The position numbers and the translations under genes were made by a program. The notes under the pieces were generated by a model. It saw only the letters and a program-made list of their open reading frames with translations. It made no database searches and was not told where the DNA came from. From NCBI RefSeq assembly GCF_001428485.1, contig NZ_LMHS01000002.1, positions 542,094 through 606,093 of the forward strand: a DNA stretch of 64,000 nt, given 5' to 3'. This stretch comes from Microbacterium sp. Root180 (lineage in GTDB: Bacteria > Actinomycetota > Actinomycetes > Actinomycetales > Microbacteriaceae). Within the stretch, counting starts at the first letter, position 1, and every line of letters starts with the position of its first letter. Positions 32,331 to 42,298 of this stretch are shown here, in pieces.

Positions 32331-32678
32331 TCAGCGGTCGCGCTTCTCCTTGATCTTGGCCTTCTTGCCACGGAGGTTGCGGAGGTAGTAGAGCTTCGCA
32401 CGACGCACGTCGCCGCGGGTGACGACCTCGATGTGGTCGATCACCGGGGAGTGCACCGGGAAGGTGCGCTCGACGCCGACCTGGAAGCTGATCTTGCGGA
32501 CCGTGAAGGTCTCGCGCACGCCGTCGCCCGAGCGGCCGATGACGACGCCCTGGAAGACCTGGATGCGGGAGCGGTTGCCTTCGGTGATGTTCACGCCCAC
32601 CTTGACGGTGTCGCCGGGGGCGAAGGCGGGGATGTCGGAGCGCAGCGATGCTGCGTCGACGGAGTCGAGGATCTGCAT
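32331..32678 (-). CDS. rplS: 50S ribosomal protein L19
   Basis: Large-subunit protein at the 30S-50S interface. 115 residues, the family length, with [41 protein letters not shown] and the basic C-terminus [20 protein letters not shown]. The ATG at 32678 has the SD AGAGAGAAA. It is preceded by a leader of about 128 nt with strong base-pairing potential. In most genomes trmD is immediately upstream; here it is 14.5 kb away. Confidence 0.98.
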   Translation of the reverse strand: MQILDSVDAASLRSDIPAFAPGDTVKVGVNITEGNRSRIQVFQGVVIGRSGDGVRETFTVRKISFQVGVERTFPVHSPVIDHIEVVTRGDVRRAKLYYLRNLRGKKAKIKEKRDR

Positions 32679-32806
32679 GATCTTTTCTCTCTGCGGCCGC
32701 CACAGGTCGACCGCGGGAAGTATGGGAAAGGAAGTCGTGTGCCCGAGGCCGCCGGCCGGAAGCCGCGCGACTGATTCCCCTGAGGCAGAACCTGGTCAGG
32801 GCACAA
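32679..32806 (-). promoter_or_regulatory. Structured 5' leader of rplS
   Basis: Starting from a CAGAAT -10 (minus 32818-32813), the leader can close a 7-bp stem (tgtgccc 32738-32744 with gggcaca 32799-32805 on plus). Inside this lie a short CTGA/TCAG helix and a GC-rich GGCCGGC hairpin region. This multi-stem layout recalls ribosomal-protein leaders; it has not been matched to a named RNA family. Confidence 0.45.
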
Positions 32807-32848
32807 ACATCTATTCTGCCACGGATGCCGCGACCGGCCAAAACGGCG

Positions 32849-33352
32849 TCAGCGCGCCTGCGGCCCCTGCTTCTCGCTCAGCACGATGACCTCGGGCATC
32901 GACGCGGATGCGGACGCGGACGGCGCTTCCTGCGCCGCCGGGATGTACGCGACGCCATCGACGGTGTGCAGCACCATGCGCGACGGCTTCGCCTCGCTCC
33001 ACAGCTGCCAGAGCTCCAGCCAGAACAGGCCGATGCCGACGAGCACCGCGGCCACCATGACCGGCACCCACCAGGTCTGGTTGAAGAACCCGAGGGAGAT
33101 GATCAGAACGTGCCAGACGGCGAAGCCGAGGACGTCCCACCACGACACGGCGCGATGCGCCCGCACGGTGCCGCGCGCGCGGACCAGCAGTGTCAGCAGC
33201 AGCTGCCAGAGGAACACTCCCGGCACCGCGAACAGCATCCACAAGAACGCCCAGCCGTTCGCGCCGGCGATGATCCAGCCGACGAACAGCCACAGCGGCA
33301 GGACAAATGCGGCGGGAATCATCCAGCCGAAGAATCCACGTCGAAGCCACAT
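32849..33352 (-). CDS. Small integral membrane protein
   Basis: Not recognised. 167 residues with four predicted membrane helices, rich in Trp (about 15 Trp): near residues 8-30, 33-56, 72-90 and 95-112. A cytoplasmic C-terminal tail follows with a Ser/Ala stretch (APSASASASMPEVIV). It could be an MFS-permease-labelled small protein as seen in relatives, but it is too short for a transporter on its own. ATG at 33352. Transcribed toward rplS, divergent from map. Confidence 0.7.
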   Translation of the reverse strand: MWLRRGFFGWMIPAAFVLPLWLFVGWIIAGANGWAFLWMLFAVPGVFLWQLLLTLLVRARGTVRAHRAVSWWDVLGFAVWHVLIISLGFFNQTWWVPVMVAAVLVGIGLFWLELWQLWSEAKPSRMVLHTVDGVAYIPAAQEAPSASASASMPEVIVLSEKQGPQAR

Positions 33353-33470
33353 GCTCCGATGCTACGCCCGGGAAGGCCCTGCAGGACACGCCTTCGGCGC
33401 GGCACGAGGCATCCTCACAGCCGAGCGCTCCGCCGCCTGTGAGAATGGAGGGGAACCCGAGAGGAACCAC

Positions 33471-34253
33471 ATGATCGAGCTGCGCACACCCGCCGAGATC
33501 GAGGCGATGAAGCCTGCGGGCAGATTCGTCGCCGAGACGCTGGCGACCCTGCGCGACGAGACCAAGGTGGGCACGAATCTCCTCGCGATCGACCGGCGGG
33601 CGCACGAGCTGATCCGGCGCGCCGGCGCCGAGTCCTGCTACATCGACTACCACCCCTCCTTCGGGGCCAGCCCGTTCGGCAAGGTCATCTGCACGTCGGT
33701 CAACGACGCGGTCCTGCACGGCCTGCCCTTCGACTACGCCTTGCGCGACGGCGACCTCGTGTCGCTCGACTTCGCCGTGGCGATCGACGGCTGGGTCGCC
33801 GACTCCGCGGTCTCGTTCGTCGTGGGCACGGCCCGCGACGAGGACCTCGCACTGATCGACACGACTCAGCGCGCGCTGGATGCCGCGATCCGGGCCGCGA
33901 ACGTGGGGAACCGCATCGGCGACATCTCGGCGGCGATCGCGGCGATCGCGCACGCCGACGGCTACTCGATCAACACCGACTTCGGCGGCCACGGCGTCGG
34001 CCGCGAGATGCACGGCGACCCGCACGTCGCCAACGACGGCAAGGCCGGCCGGGGATATCCGCTGCGCGACGGTCTGGTATTGGCGCTCGAGCCCTGGTTC
34101 CTGCAGACGACCGACGGCCTCGTCACCGACCCCGACGGCTGGACGCTCCGATCGGTCGACGGCTCCCGCGGCGCCCACTCGGAGCACACCGTCGCGATCA
34201 CCGCGGACGGGCCGATCGTGCTGACCGACCGCTCCTGGCTCGGGGTCGACTGA
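33471..34253 (+). CDS. map: Methionine aminopeptidase (type I)
   Basis: Removes N-terminal Met from new proteins; dinuclear metal enzyme. 260 residues without an N-terminal zinc-binding extension. Metal ligands are visible in order: Asp in DLVSLDFAVAIDGWVADSAV (two Asp), His in FGGHGVGREMHGDPHV, Glu in LALEPWFL and Glu in GAHSEHTVAI. The ATG at 33471 has the SD GAGAGGAA. It is not in the secY-adk-map cluster, so it is probably an additional map copy. It converges with treZ with a single base between stops. Confidence 0.95.
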   Translation: MIELRTPAEIEAMKPAGRFVAETLATLRDETKVGTNLLAIDRRAHELIRRAGAESCYIDYHPSFGASPFGKVICTSVNDAVLHGLPFDYALRDGDLVSLDFAVAIDGWVADSAVSFVVGTARDEDLALIDTTQRALDAAIRAANVGNRIGDISAAIAAIAHADGYSINTDFGGHGVGREMHGDPHVANDGKAGRGYPLRDGLVLALEPWFLQTTDGLVTDPDGWTLRSVDGSRGAHSEHTVAITADGPIVLTDRSWLGVD

Positions 34254-34254
34254 C

Positions 34255-35985
34255 TCACGCCTCGGACGGGACGATCACGACCGCCGATCTCGGCGGAAGG
34301 ATCGCGATCCCGTCGGCGAGCCGTGCCGACGCATCCGTGGTCAGCGCGATGCTCCAGCCGGAGGGCACGCGAAGGCGCACCTCGTCGGCCGAGAAGTCGA
34401 CGAGGATCTCCGCGCCGGGCCTGGCGAGCCGGAACCACCGCTCCTCCTCGTCAGCCGATGCCGCGATGCGACCGAAGTCAGGATCGGTGAGCCCCGGAAT
34501 CCGCCGACGCAGGGCGATGAGCTCGCGGTAGAGCTCCAGGAGCGCCGCGTGGGGCGAGGCATCCCGTTCCTGCCAGTCGAGCTTCGATCGCCGGAAGGTC
34601 GCCGGGTCCTGCGGGTCGGGAACGAGCGACTCGTCCCAGCCCATGCGGGCGAACTCGGCCTTGCGTCCTCGTGCGGTCGCCTCGCCCAGCTCGGGCTCCG
34701 GATGCGACGTGAAGAACTGCCAGGGAGTGCTGGCGCCCCATTCCTCGCCCATGAACAGCATCGGGGTGAAGGGGGTGAGCAGCGTCAGCACCGCCGCGAC
34801 CGCGAGGCCGCCCGGGTCGAGGGTCTGGGACAGGCGATCCCCCGCCGCGCGATTGCCGATCTGGTCGTGGTCCTGCGAGAACGTCACGAGCCGCCACGCC
34901 GGCAGACGCGGGTCGATCGGACGACCGTGCACGCGGCCGCGGAAGGAGGAGAAGGTCCCGTCGTGGAAGAACCCGCGGGTCGAGGCCTTGACGAGCGCCG
35001 AGAGCGGGGCGAAGTCCGCGTAGTAGCCGGAGGTCTCCCCGGTCAGGGCGACGTGGAGGGCGTGGTGGTAGTCGTCACTCCACTGCGCCGCGAGCCCGTA
35101 CCCGTCCGCCTCGCGCGCGGTGATCAGGCGGGCGTCGTTGAGATCGCTCTCGGCGATGAGCGTGAGCGGCCGGCCGAGGTGGGCGCTCAACGCGTCAACG
35201 GATTCGCCGAGCTCCTGCAGGATGTGCGGCGAGCGTCGGTCCTTGAGAGCGTGCACCGCGTCGAGACGCAGGCCGTCGACGTGGAAGTCGCGCAGCCACA
35301 TCGCGGCGTTGTCGAGGATGTGGCGACGCACTTCGGGCTCGTCGAGATCCACCGACGAGCCCCACGTGTTGGACTCGGTGTCCCTGAGGTAGGGGCCGAA
35401 CTCGGGCAGGTAGTTCCCGCTCGGACCGAGGTGGTTGTACACGACGTCCTGGATCACTCCGAGGCCGGCGGCGTGACAGGCGTCGACGAATCGCTGATAG
35501 GCCGCGGGACCGCCGTAGGCCTCGTGGACGGCGAACCACAGGACGCCGTCGTATCCCCAGTTGTGGGTGCCGTTGAACGCGTTGACGGGCAGCAGCTCCA
35601 CGAAGTCGACGCCCAGATCGACGAGGTGATCGAGGCGGCGAGCAGCGGCATCCAGGGTCCCCTCGTCGGTGAAGGTGCCGATGTGGAGCTCGTAGACGAC
35701 GCCGCCCGCGAGCTGCCTGCCGTTCCAGGCGCCGTCGCGCCACTCGTGCGCGCCCGCATCGAACACCGCGCTGAGGTCGTGCACCCCGCGCGGCTGTCGC
35801 TGCGAGCGCGGGTCGGGCCGCACGGCTCCGCCGTCGAGGACGAATCCGTACTCGTCTCCCTCTGCGAGCTGCGTCGCGGCGCGCCACCAGCCGTCGCCGG
35901 CGGATGTCATCGGCAGGTCACCGCCCAGCCGTGGGGCGTGCAGCTCGACGCGCCGGGCGCGGGGCGCCCAGACTGCGGGGTTCAC
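34255..35985 (-). CDS. treZ: Maltooligosyltrehalose trehalohydrolase
   Basis: Releases trehalose from maltooligosyltrehalose, the last step of the TreXYZ route. 576 residues: N-terminal CBM48-like domain ([16 protein letters not shown]), GH13 barrel with [29 protein letters not shown] (nucleophile), LIAESDLND (Glu) and [16 protein letters not shown], and a C-terminal beta domain. Region IV reads QDHDQIGNR, diagnostic for TreZ. The GTG start overlaps the treY stop (GTGA). Confidence 0.96.
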   Translation of the reverse strand: MNPAVWAPRARRVELHAPRLGGDLPMTSAGDGWWRAATQLAEGDEYGFVLDGGAVRPDPRSQRQPRGVHDLSAVFDAGAHEWRDGAWNGRQLAGGVVYELHIGTFTDEGTLDAAARRLDHLVDLGVDFVELLPVNAFNGTHNWGYDGVLWFAVHEAYGGPAAYQRFVDACHAAGLGVIQDVVYNHLGPSGNYLPEFGPYLRDTESNTWGSSVDLDEPEVRRHILDNAAMWLRDFHVDGLRLDAVHALKDRRSPHILQELGESVDALSAHLGRPLTLIAESDLNDARLITAREADGYGLAAQWSDDYHHALHVALTGETSGYYADFAPLSALVKASTRGFFHDGTFSSFRGRVHGRPIDPRLPAWRLVTFSQDHDQIGNRAAGDRLSQTLDPGGLAVAAVLTLLTPFTPMLFMGEEWGASTPWQFFTSHPEPELGEATARGRKAEFARMGWDESLVPDPQDPATFRRSKLDWQERDASPHAALLELYRELIALRRRIPGLTDPDFGRIAASADEEERWFRLARPGAEILVDFSADEVRLRVPSGWSIALTTDASARLADGIAILPPRSAVVIVPSEA

Positions 35986-38324
35986 GCCGCCTCCGTGACG
36001 AGCAGCGCGACGGGGTAGGTGTCGAGCAGCTCGCCCAGCGGGATCGCGCCGCCGGAGAAGCGCCGGCGGGTGAGCACGTCCGTCGTCGGCCCGTCATGCC
36101 TCAGCAGCACGGTGTCTGCCCACGGGGATCCGGATGCCGCGGCCCGGCGCGCGAGCGCCACCGGAAGCCTCGTCGCGACCGCCAGCGCGCCGCCGCGGTC
36201 GACGGCGATCGCATGACCGGCCGCAGGGCCGACGACCGTCGCAGGCGTGTAGCGGGTGAAGAGGTCGGGGCGTTCGCGCCGCAGACGCAGAGCGCGCGAG
36301 GTCACGAGCAGCTTTGCCGCGCCCGAGGCGTCGACGAGGGGCCGTGCACCGCCCTCGATCGCCTCGAGCAGACGACGACGTTCGGCGAAGTCGACGGCGC
36401 GGCGGTTGTCGGGGTCGACGAGGCTCTGCTCCCACAGCTCGGTTCCCTGGTAGACGTCCGGCACCCCCGGCCCCGTGAGCTGCAGCAGCTTGGCGGATAG
36501 TGCGTTGGACCATCCGGCGCCTTCGATCTCCGAGACGAACGCCGCCACGCGCGCGGCGACGTCCGGATCGTCGAACACGGCGTCGACGAGGGCGTGCATC
36601 CGCGCCTCGAAGTCGGCCTCGGGAGCGAGCCACGAGGTCGACTCCCCCGCTTCGCGCGCCGCCTTCTCGGCATACGCGTGCAGGCGTTCGCGCGATGCCG
36701 GCCACGCTCCGATCACGGCTTGCCAGAGCAGCGCATCGAACGGGCCGTCGCCGGTGGTCGCGGCATCCCGCAGCTCGCCCAGCACCGTCACCCAGCGCTG
36801 CGGGATCTCGGCCAGCACGGACAGGCGCGCGCGGACATCCTCGCCGCGCTTCGTGTCGTGCGTGGACAGCGTCGTCATCGTGTGCGGCCACATCGCCTGT
36901 CGCTGCGCCTGGGCCGTGTGGAACTCCTCGACGGTCAGCGCGAACTGCGACGGATCGGCGCCGACCTCGGTCAGCGTTCCGAGCCGCGTCGCCCGGTAGA
37001 ACGCCGTGTCCTCGACGCCCTTGGCCATCACCATCCCGCTGGTCTGCTGAAACCGCAGGGCAGCGGGATGCCGCGGATCGGCGAGTGCCCGAAGCACTCG
37101 GTCGACGGTCTCGGCGAGCTCGGGTCGACGGCGGCGCGCGGCGTCCGCGGCGAGGTCGAGATGCTCACGACCCGCGGGGAGGTACGAGCGGTATACGGGG
37201 AAGTGCACGAGCAGCTCGGAGAGCGCGTCCTCCACGCGATCGTCGTCGGCGGCTCCGAGATCTCGCGCGAGCCGGCGCACCTCCGACCGCAGGATGCCGT
37301 CGGCGACGGCCCGCTTGGTGCCCGCGATCAGATCCTGCCACGGCGAGGCGGCGGCGAGCCCGGTGTCGCGGCGCAGCTGCGCGTCGAGGCGATCGAGCTC
37401 CTCCTCGCCGGCCGGATCGACGAGAACCCGGTCGATCTCGGCGAGTGCGTCGTAGCCGGTCGTCCCGTCTGCGGCCAAGAACTGCGGCAGCGGCTCGCCG
37501 TGCTCCAGGATCTTCTCCACGAGGACGTAGGCGCCGCCGGTGAGCGCGTCGAGCTGGGCGAGGTAGTCGACCGGGGCGCGCAACCCGTCCGGGTGATCGA
37601 CGCGGAGCCCGTCGACGAGGCCGTCGGCGAACCACCGGCCGATCTCGGCATGGGTGCGGGAGAACACGTCGGGCTCCTCGACGCGCACGGCCGCAAGATC
37701 TGACACGCCGAAGAAACGGCGGTAGTTCAGATCGGTCGCCTCCCGACGCCAGTGCATCAGCGAGTAGTGCTGTCGATCGTGGACGGTGAGCACGTCGGCG
37801 CCGTCGTCGGTCGAGCCCGGGGCGAGAGGGAAGCGGTGCTCGTGGTACCTCAGCTCGTCGCCGTCGATCCGAAGCGACCCGTCGGCCGCAGCATCCGCGA
37901 GCTCCTCGCCCAGCACCGGGATGCGCACCTTGCCGCCGCCGAACTCCCAGTCGATATCGAACGTGGCCGCATGCTCGGACGCGCGCCCGTGGCGCAGGAC
38001 GTCCCACCACCACGGATTCTCGTGCGCGCGCCCCACCCCGACATGGTTGGGGACGATGTCGACGAGCACGCCGAGCCCCGCCGTCCGGAACGCGCGACAG
38101 GCGCGTTCGAGGCCCGCGCGCCCACCCCGCGCGGGATCGACGGCTGTGGGATCGACGACGTCGTAACCGTGGTCGGAGCCCTCCGTCGCCGTCAGAATCG
38201 GCGACAGGTACACCCAGTCCACTCCGAGCGCGACCAGGTAGTCGACGAGCGATGCCGCATCGTCGAGCGTGAACGTCGGGCGGATCTGCAGTCGATAGGT
38301 CGACGTCGGACGGGAGGCGAGCAC
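35982..38324 (-). CDS. treY: Maltooligosyltrehalose synthase
   Basis: Intramolecular transglucosidase converting the reducing-end alpha-1,4 bond of maltooligosaccharides to alpha,alpha-1,1. 780 residues. Motifs: [20 protein letters not shown] at the N-terminus, [62 protein letters not shown] and [18 protein letters not shown]. The GTG at 38324 has the SD GTAGGGGAT. Second gene of the treX-treY-treZ operon, 9 nt after treX. Confidence 0.97.
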   Translation of the reverse strand: MLASRPTSTYRLQIRPTFTLDDAASLVDYLVALGVDWVYLSPILTATEGSDHGYDVVDPTAVDPARGGRAGLERACRAFRTAGLGVLVDIVPNHVGVGRAHENPWWWDVLRHGRASEHAATFDIDWEFGGGKVRIPVLGEELADAAADGSLRIDGDELRYHEHRFPLAPGSTDDGADVLTVHDRQHYSLMHWRREATDLNYRRFFGVSDLAAVRVEEPDVFSRTHAEIGRWFADGLVDGLRVDHPDGLRAPVDYLAQLDALTGGAYVLVEKILEHGEPLPQFLAADGTTGYDALAEIDRVLVDPAGEEELDRLDAQLRRDTGLAAASPWQDLIAGTKRAVADGILRSEVRRLARDLGAADDDRVEDALSELLVHFPVYRSYLPAGREHLDLAADAARRRRPELAETVDRVLRALADPRHPAALRFQQTSGMVMAKGVEDTAFYRATRLGTLTEVGADPSQFALTVEEFHTAQAQRQAMWPHTMTTLSTHDTKRGEDVRARLSVLAEIPQRWVTVLGELRDAATTGDGPFDALLWQAVIGAWPASRERLHAYAEKAAREAGESTSWLAPEADFEARMHALVDAVFDDPDVAARVAAFVSEIEGAGWSNALSAKLLQLTGPGVPDVYQGTELWEQSLVDPDNRRAVDFAERRRLLEAIEGGARPLVDASGAAKLLVTSRALRLRRERPDLFTRYTPATVVGPAAGHAIAVDRGGALAVATRLPVALARRAAASGSPWADTVLLRHDGPTTDVLTRRRFSGGAIPLGELLDTYPVALLVTEAA

Positions 38325-38333
38325 GACGATCCC

Positions 38334-40547
38334 CTACCGACGCAGCTCTGCCCGGGGAGCGGCGCCGGGCACCTCGTCCACGCCGGCGACGGACGTCACG
38401 GCCAGGGAGGCGGCGACGGTGTGGCCGAGCTCGGGCTCGGGCAGTTCGTGCTCCCGCAGCACCATCATCGACCGCCCCGCCACCGCCAGCTTCGATCCCG
38501 GCTCCACCGGCTCGGTGTTGGCATGCTCGCCGGCCGTGTCGACCACCACGTCCCACTCGGGACTGAACTCGTCCTCGGGGATGACGAAGTCGACCACGTC
38601 ATCGCCGGCGTTGAACAGCACGATGAAGTGGTGGTCCGAGATCGGCTCGCCCCTTCGATCTCTTTCGCGGATCCCGTCCCCGTTGAGGAACACGCCCACC
38701 GCCCGCCCGAACCCGGATTCCCAGTCCTCCGGCTGCATCTGGGTGCCGTCCGGACGCGCCCACACGATGTCGGGGATCGGCGCTCCCTCCTCGCGCCGCA
38801 CGGGTCGACCGTCGAAGAAGCGCCGCCGGCGGAAGGTGGGATGCTCGCGCCGCAGCCGGGCGAGGGCGGCGGTGAACTCGAGAAGGGGGTGATCGACCGC
38901 TGACCAATCGATCCACGTGATCTCGTTGTCCTGGGCGTAGCCGTTGTTGTTCCCGCCCTGGGTGCGCCCCAGCTCGTCTCCGTGCAGCAGCATCGGCACC
39001 CCCTGCGACAGCATGAGCGTGGCGATGAAGTTTCGCTGCTGGCGTTCGCGCAAGGCCAGAATTGCGGGGTCGTCGGTCGGCCCCTCGGCGCCGCCGTTCC
39101 AGGAGCGGTTGTCGTCGGCGCCGTCGCGGTTGTCCTCGCCGTTGGCCTCGTTGTGCTTGTCGTTGTAGGAGACGAGGTCTCGCAGCGTGAAACCGTCGTG
39201 GGCGGTGACGAAGTTGATGGATGCGACGGGCCGGCGTCCAGAGTGCTCGTACAGATCGGCCGACCCCGTGAGCCGCGACGCGAACTCGCCGAGGGCCTGC
39301 GGCTCGCCCCGCCAGAAGTCGCGGACGGTGTCGCGGTACTTGCCGTTCCACTCCGTCCACTGGGGCGGGAAGTTGCCGACCTGGTAGCCGCCGGGCCCGA
39401 CATCCCATGGCTCGGCGATGAGCTTGACCTGCGAGACCACCGGATCCTGCTGCACGAGCTCGAAGAACGTCGAGAGGCGGTCCACCTCGTAGAACTCGCG
39501 GGCGAGCGTCGAGGCGAGGTCGAAACGGAACCCGTCCACGTGCATGTCGAGCACCCAGTAACGCAGGGAGTCCATGATCAGCTGCAGCGTGTGCGGGTTG
39601 CCGGCATTGAGGCTGTTGCCGGTGCCGGTGTAGTCGGTGTAGTAGCGCTTGTCGTCGTCTTCGAGCCGGTAGTAGGCCTCGTTGTCGATGCCGCGCATCG
39701 AGAGTGTCGGGCCGAGGTGGTTCCCCTCGGCGGTGTGGTTATAGACGACGTCGAGGATGACCTCGATGCCGGCCGCATGGAGGACCTTCACCATCGCCTT
39801 GAACTCCTGGACCTGCTGTCCGCGCTGACCGCTGGAGGCGTAGGTGTTCTGGGGCGCGAAGAAGGCGATGGTGTTGTAGCCCCAGTAGTTCGAGAGGCCC
39901 TTCTCCTCGAGGACGGAGTCGTTGACGAACTGGTGGACAGGCATGAGCTCGATCGCGGTCACGCCGAGCTTCTGCAGATGCTCGACGATCGCCGGATGGG
40001 CGATCGCGCTGTAGGTGCCGCGGATCTCCTCGGGAACGGCGGGGTGCAGCTCGGTCAGACCGCGCACATGCGCCTCGTAGATGAAGCTCTCGGCGTAGGG
40101 GGTCTTGGGCAGCCGGTCCCCGCTCCAGTCGAAGTAGGGGTTCACGACGACGCCGAGCATCTGGTGAGCGGCGGAATCCTCGTCGTTGCGCGAGTCGGGG
40201 TCCCCGAAGTCATAGCCGAACACCGGCTGCCCCCAGGTGACCTGTCCGTCCACGGCCTTCGCGTACGGATCGAGCAGCAGCTTGTTCGCGTTGAAGCGCC
40301 GGCCGGAGGCCGGGTCGAACTCACCGTGCACGCGGAACCCGTAGCGCTGACCCGGCTGCACCGTCGGCAGGTACCCGTGATGCACGAACGCGTCGACGTC
40401 GATCAGCGGCACCCGCGTCTCGGCGCCCTCGTCGTCGAACAGGCACAGCTCGACGCGCTCGGCGCCCTCGCTGAAGATCGCGAAGTTCGTCCCACTTCCG
40501 TCGAACGTCGCACCGAGCGGATACGGGGAACCGGGCCAGATCTGCAT
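38334..40547 (-). CDS. treX: Glycogen debranching enzyme TreX/GlgX (second copy)
   Basis: Isoamylase-type GH13_11 enzyme that trims glycogen branches and supplies linear maltooligosaccharides to TreY. 737 residues. N-terminal PGSPYPLGATFDGSGTNFAI (CBM48), catalytic regions DVVYNHTAEGN, DGFRFDLASTLAR, KLIAEPWDVG and INFVTAHDGFTLRDLVSY; the insertion SNYWGYNTIAFFAPQ is typical of the subfamily. ATG at 40547 after GGAGG, with a TATCGT -10 further upstream (about 40580). First gene of the trehalose operon; compare the glgX copy at 8025. Confidence 0.95.
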   Translation of the reverse strand: MQIWPGSPYPLGATFDGSGTNFAIFSEGAERVELCLFDDEGAETRVPLIDVDAFVHHGYLPTVQPGQRYGFRVHGEFDPASGRRFNANKLLLDPYAKAVDGQVTWGQPVFGYDFGDPDSRNDEDSAAHQMLGVVVNPYFDWSGDRLPKTPYAESFIYEAHVRGLTELHPAVPEEIRGTYSAIAHPAIVEHLQKLGVTAIELMPVHQFVNDSVLEEKGLSNYWGYNTIAFFAPQNTYASSGQRGQQVQEFKAMVKVLHAAGIEVILDVVYNHTAEGNHLGPTLSMRGIDNEAYYRLEDDDKRYYTDYTGTGNSLNAGNPHTLQLIMDSLRYWVLDMHVDGFRFDLASTLAREFYEVDRLSTFFELVQQDPVVSQVKLIAEPWDVGPGGYQVGNFPPQWTEWNGKYRDTVRDFWRGEPQALGEFASRLTGSADLYEHSGRRPVASINFVTAHDGFTLRDLVSYNDKHNEANGEDNRDGADDNRSWNGGAEGPTDDPAILALRERQQRNFIATLMLSQGVPMLLHGDELGRTQGGNNNGYAQDNEITWIDWSAVDHPLLEFTAALARLRREHPTFRRRRFFDGRPVRREEGAPIPDIVWARPDGTQMQPEDWESGFGRAVGVFLNGDGIRERDRRGEPISDHHFIVLFNAGDDVVDFVIPEDEFSPEWDVVVDTAGEHANTEPVEPGSKLAVAGRSMMVLREHELPEPELGHTVAASLAVTSVAGVDEVPGAAPRAELRR

Positions 40548-40625
40548 GCGACCTCCAAGTCGTCGGGCGCCTTCACGATAGCGGCGGGAGGAATCAGGGC
40601 TGCGGGGCTTGACGTGAGAGGGGGC

Positions 40626-42032
40626 TCACCCCCTCGAGGCGCTCGCCGGGGTCGCGCCCACGACCGGTGCTGTCTCCGAAGCGAAGAGCCCTGGTTCGTC
40701 CACCGCCCGGCGGACCGCGGCGATGACGCGGTCGACGTCGTCCGGCGAGTTGTAGACGGTGAAGCTCACGCGGCAGCTCGCCGCCGGATCGATCTCCAGG
40801 TCGCGGTGCGCGAGCGTCGCGCAGTGGCATCCCGCCCGCGACTCGACGCCCTGCGCGTTGAGCGCGCGGGCGATCGCGAACGGCGAGTGGCCGGCGATGT
40901 TGAAGGCAACCAGAGGAGTGCGCTCTCTCCCCGCGGGCACGCCATACACGTGGAGACCGTCGATGGCGGCGAGCCCGTCGATCGCCCGCTGAGTGAGGGA
41001 TGCCGCGTGGTCGGCGACGGCTCCCATGGCGGCGTCCACCGCTGCCGGGTCGAGCGGATCATCCGTGCGGAACCAGGCTCGATCGGGGTCCGCGCCGACC
41101 ATGTCGACGAGGAGTCGCAGGGTCTGCGCCGACGCGATGACGCCCAGGATGTTGGGCGTGCCGGCCGAGAACCTCCAGGGCAGGTCGTTGTACTCCACCC
41201 GATCGGGGAAGACCCGGCCCTCCGCGATCATGTCCCCGCCGTAGAGGAACGGCGGCAGGGTCTCGCGGAGCGACTTCTTCGCGTACAGCACGCCCACGCC
41301 GAAGGGAGCGAGCAGCTTGTGCAACGAGAACGCGACGAAGTCGGCATCCATCGCCTGCACGTCCAGCCGCGAGCTCGCGAACAGCTGCGCGGCATCGATG
41401 AGGAGGAGGGCGCCCGTGCTCCCATCGGGCTGCGCATACGCGCCGGCGTCGGCGATCGCCCGCACCCTGTCCAGCGGCGGCTTCGTGCCGAGGAAGTTCG
41501 ACCCGCCGCAGCAGGTCACGAGCTTCGTGCGCGCATCGACCAGCGAAGCGAGGTGCGCCAGGTCCAGCTCGCCCGAGTCGTGATCGAAGCGCGCGAGCCG
41601 AAGTTCGACCCGACGTCCGAACCGCGGCAGGATCTCACGGCACATCGCGTGCCACGGCACGTAGTTCGAGTTGTGCTCCATGAGGGTCGTCACGACGTTG
41701 TCGCCGTCGCGGAAGTCGGCCATCAGCGAATACATGGCCGCATTGATCGCCTCCGTGGTGCTGCGATGCATCGAGAGGGTGTCTCGTGAGGGCGCGTTGA
41801 TCCAGGACGCGATGGTGTCGAACGACGCCTCGAACGCCTCGGTGGTGCGGATGGAGGCATCCGACTGCCCGCGGTGGACGTTCTCGTAGGTCTCCGACAG
41901 GTCGCGCAGCAGTTCCCAGACCGCGAGCGGAGGCTGGGTGCTGGCGGCATTGTTCGTGACGATGCGCTCTCGAAGCCCGAACGCGAACTGGGAGCGGATC
42001 AGCTCGAGCTCGCGCGAAGCGAGGGTCCCCAT
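40626..42032 (-). CDS. SufS-like class V aminotransferase (cysteine desulfurase-like)
   Basis: 468-residue PLP enzyme. Substrate-loop and PLP motifs: YENVHRGQSDASIRTTEAFE near residue 50, MEHNSNYVPWH, DAAQLFASSRLDVQAMDADF, the Schiff-base Lys in FSLHKLLAPFGVG, and a Cys in ESRAGCHCATLA at the position of the SufS catalytic Cys. No suf genes are adjacent, so a role in Fe-S assembly is not established. The ATG at 42032 follows GGAGG. It diverges from nirB, and the gap between them carries the nirB control region. Confidence 0.88.
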   Translation of the reverse strand: MGTLASRELELIRSQFAFGLRERIVTNNAASTQPPLAVWELLRDLSETYENVHRGQSDASIRTTEAFEASFDTIASWINAPSRDTLSMHRSTTEAINAAMYSLMADFRDGDNVVTTLMEHNSNYVPWHAMCREILPRFGRRVELRLARFDHDSGELDLAHLASLVDARTKLVTCCGGSNFLGTKPPLDRVRAIADAGAYAQPDGSTGALLLIDAAQLFASSRLDVQAMDADFVAFSLHKLLAPFGVGVLYAKKSLRETLPPFLYGGDMIAEGRVFPDRVEYNDLPWRFSAGTPNILGVIASAQTLRLLVDMVGADPDRAWFRTDDPLDPAAVDAAMGAVADHAASLTQRAIDGLAAIDGLHVYGVPAGRERTPLVAFNIAGHSPFAIARALNAQGVESRAGCHCATLAHRDLEIDPAASCRVSFTVYNSPDDVDRVIAAVRRAVDEPGLFASETAPVVGATPASASRG

Positions 42033-42125
42033 GCAGCAGAGAATCCTCCACTTCCGCGATCACGGCAAGAGCATCCGTCCCGCGGGACGGGCGCGTCTCA
42101 CATCCCGGCCGCGGCGGCTGTGAGG

Positions 42126-42184
42126 GAAACGTTCGCTCGGGGAAACCACGCGCGGTCAGGGGTGAAACACCGCGCTCGTACCGT
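42126..42184 (+). promoter_or_regulatory. nirB promoter P1 with GlnR-like boxes
   Basis: GAAAC boxes at 42126, 42142 and 42164. The last two are 22 nt apart, and the last lies 15 nt upstream of a TACCGT -10 (42179-42184). Weak GTTCG at 42131 sits 11 nt before the second box. This fits the actinobacterial GlnR rule (gTnAC-n6-GaAAC in 11-nt steps). Predicted RNA start near 42191, upstream of an SD GAGGAG and ATG at 42221. Confidence 0.6.
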
Positions 42185-42249
42185 CGGCGTCACCGAGATG
42201 TCCGCCCGTGAGGAGAACCCATGGCTCATCGCGACCCCGTCGACAGCCC

Positions 42250-42292
42250 GAAACATGGCGCTGACTCGCCCGCAACATCGCGCGCGTACCGT
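42250..42292 (+). promoter_or_regulatory. nirB promoter P2, leaderless, same layout as P1
   Basis: GAAAC at 42250 and GCAAC at 42272 (22 nt apart), then TACCGT at 42287-42292, again 15 nt after the last box, followed by six bases and the ATG at 42299. The stretch GCAACATCGCGCGCGTACCGT is nearly identical to P1, suggesting local duplication. Confidence 0.55.
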
Positions 42293-42298
42293 GACGCC

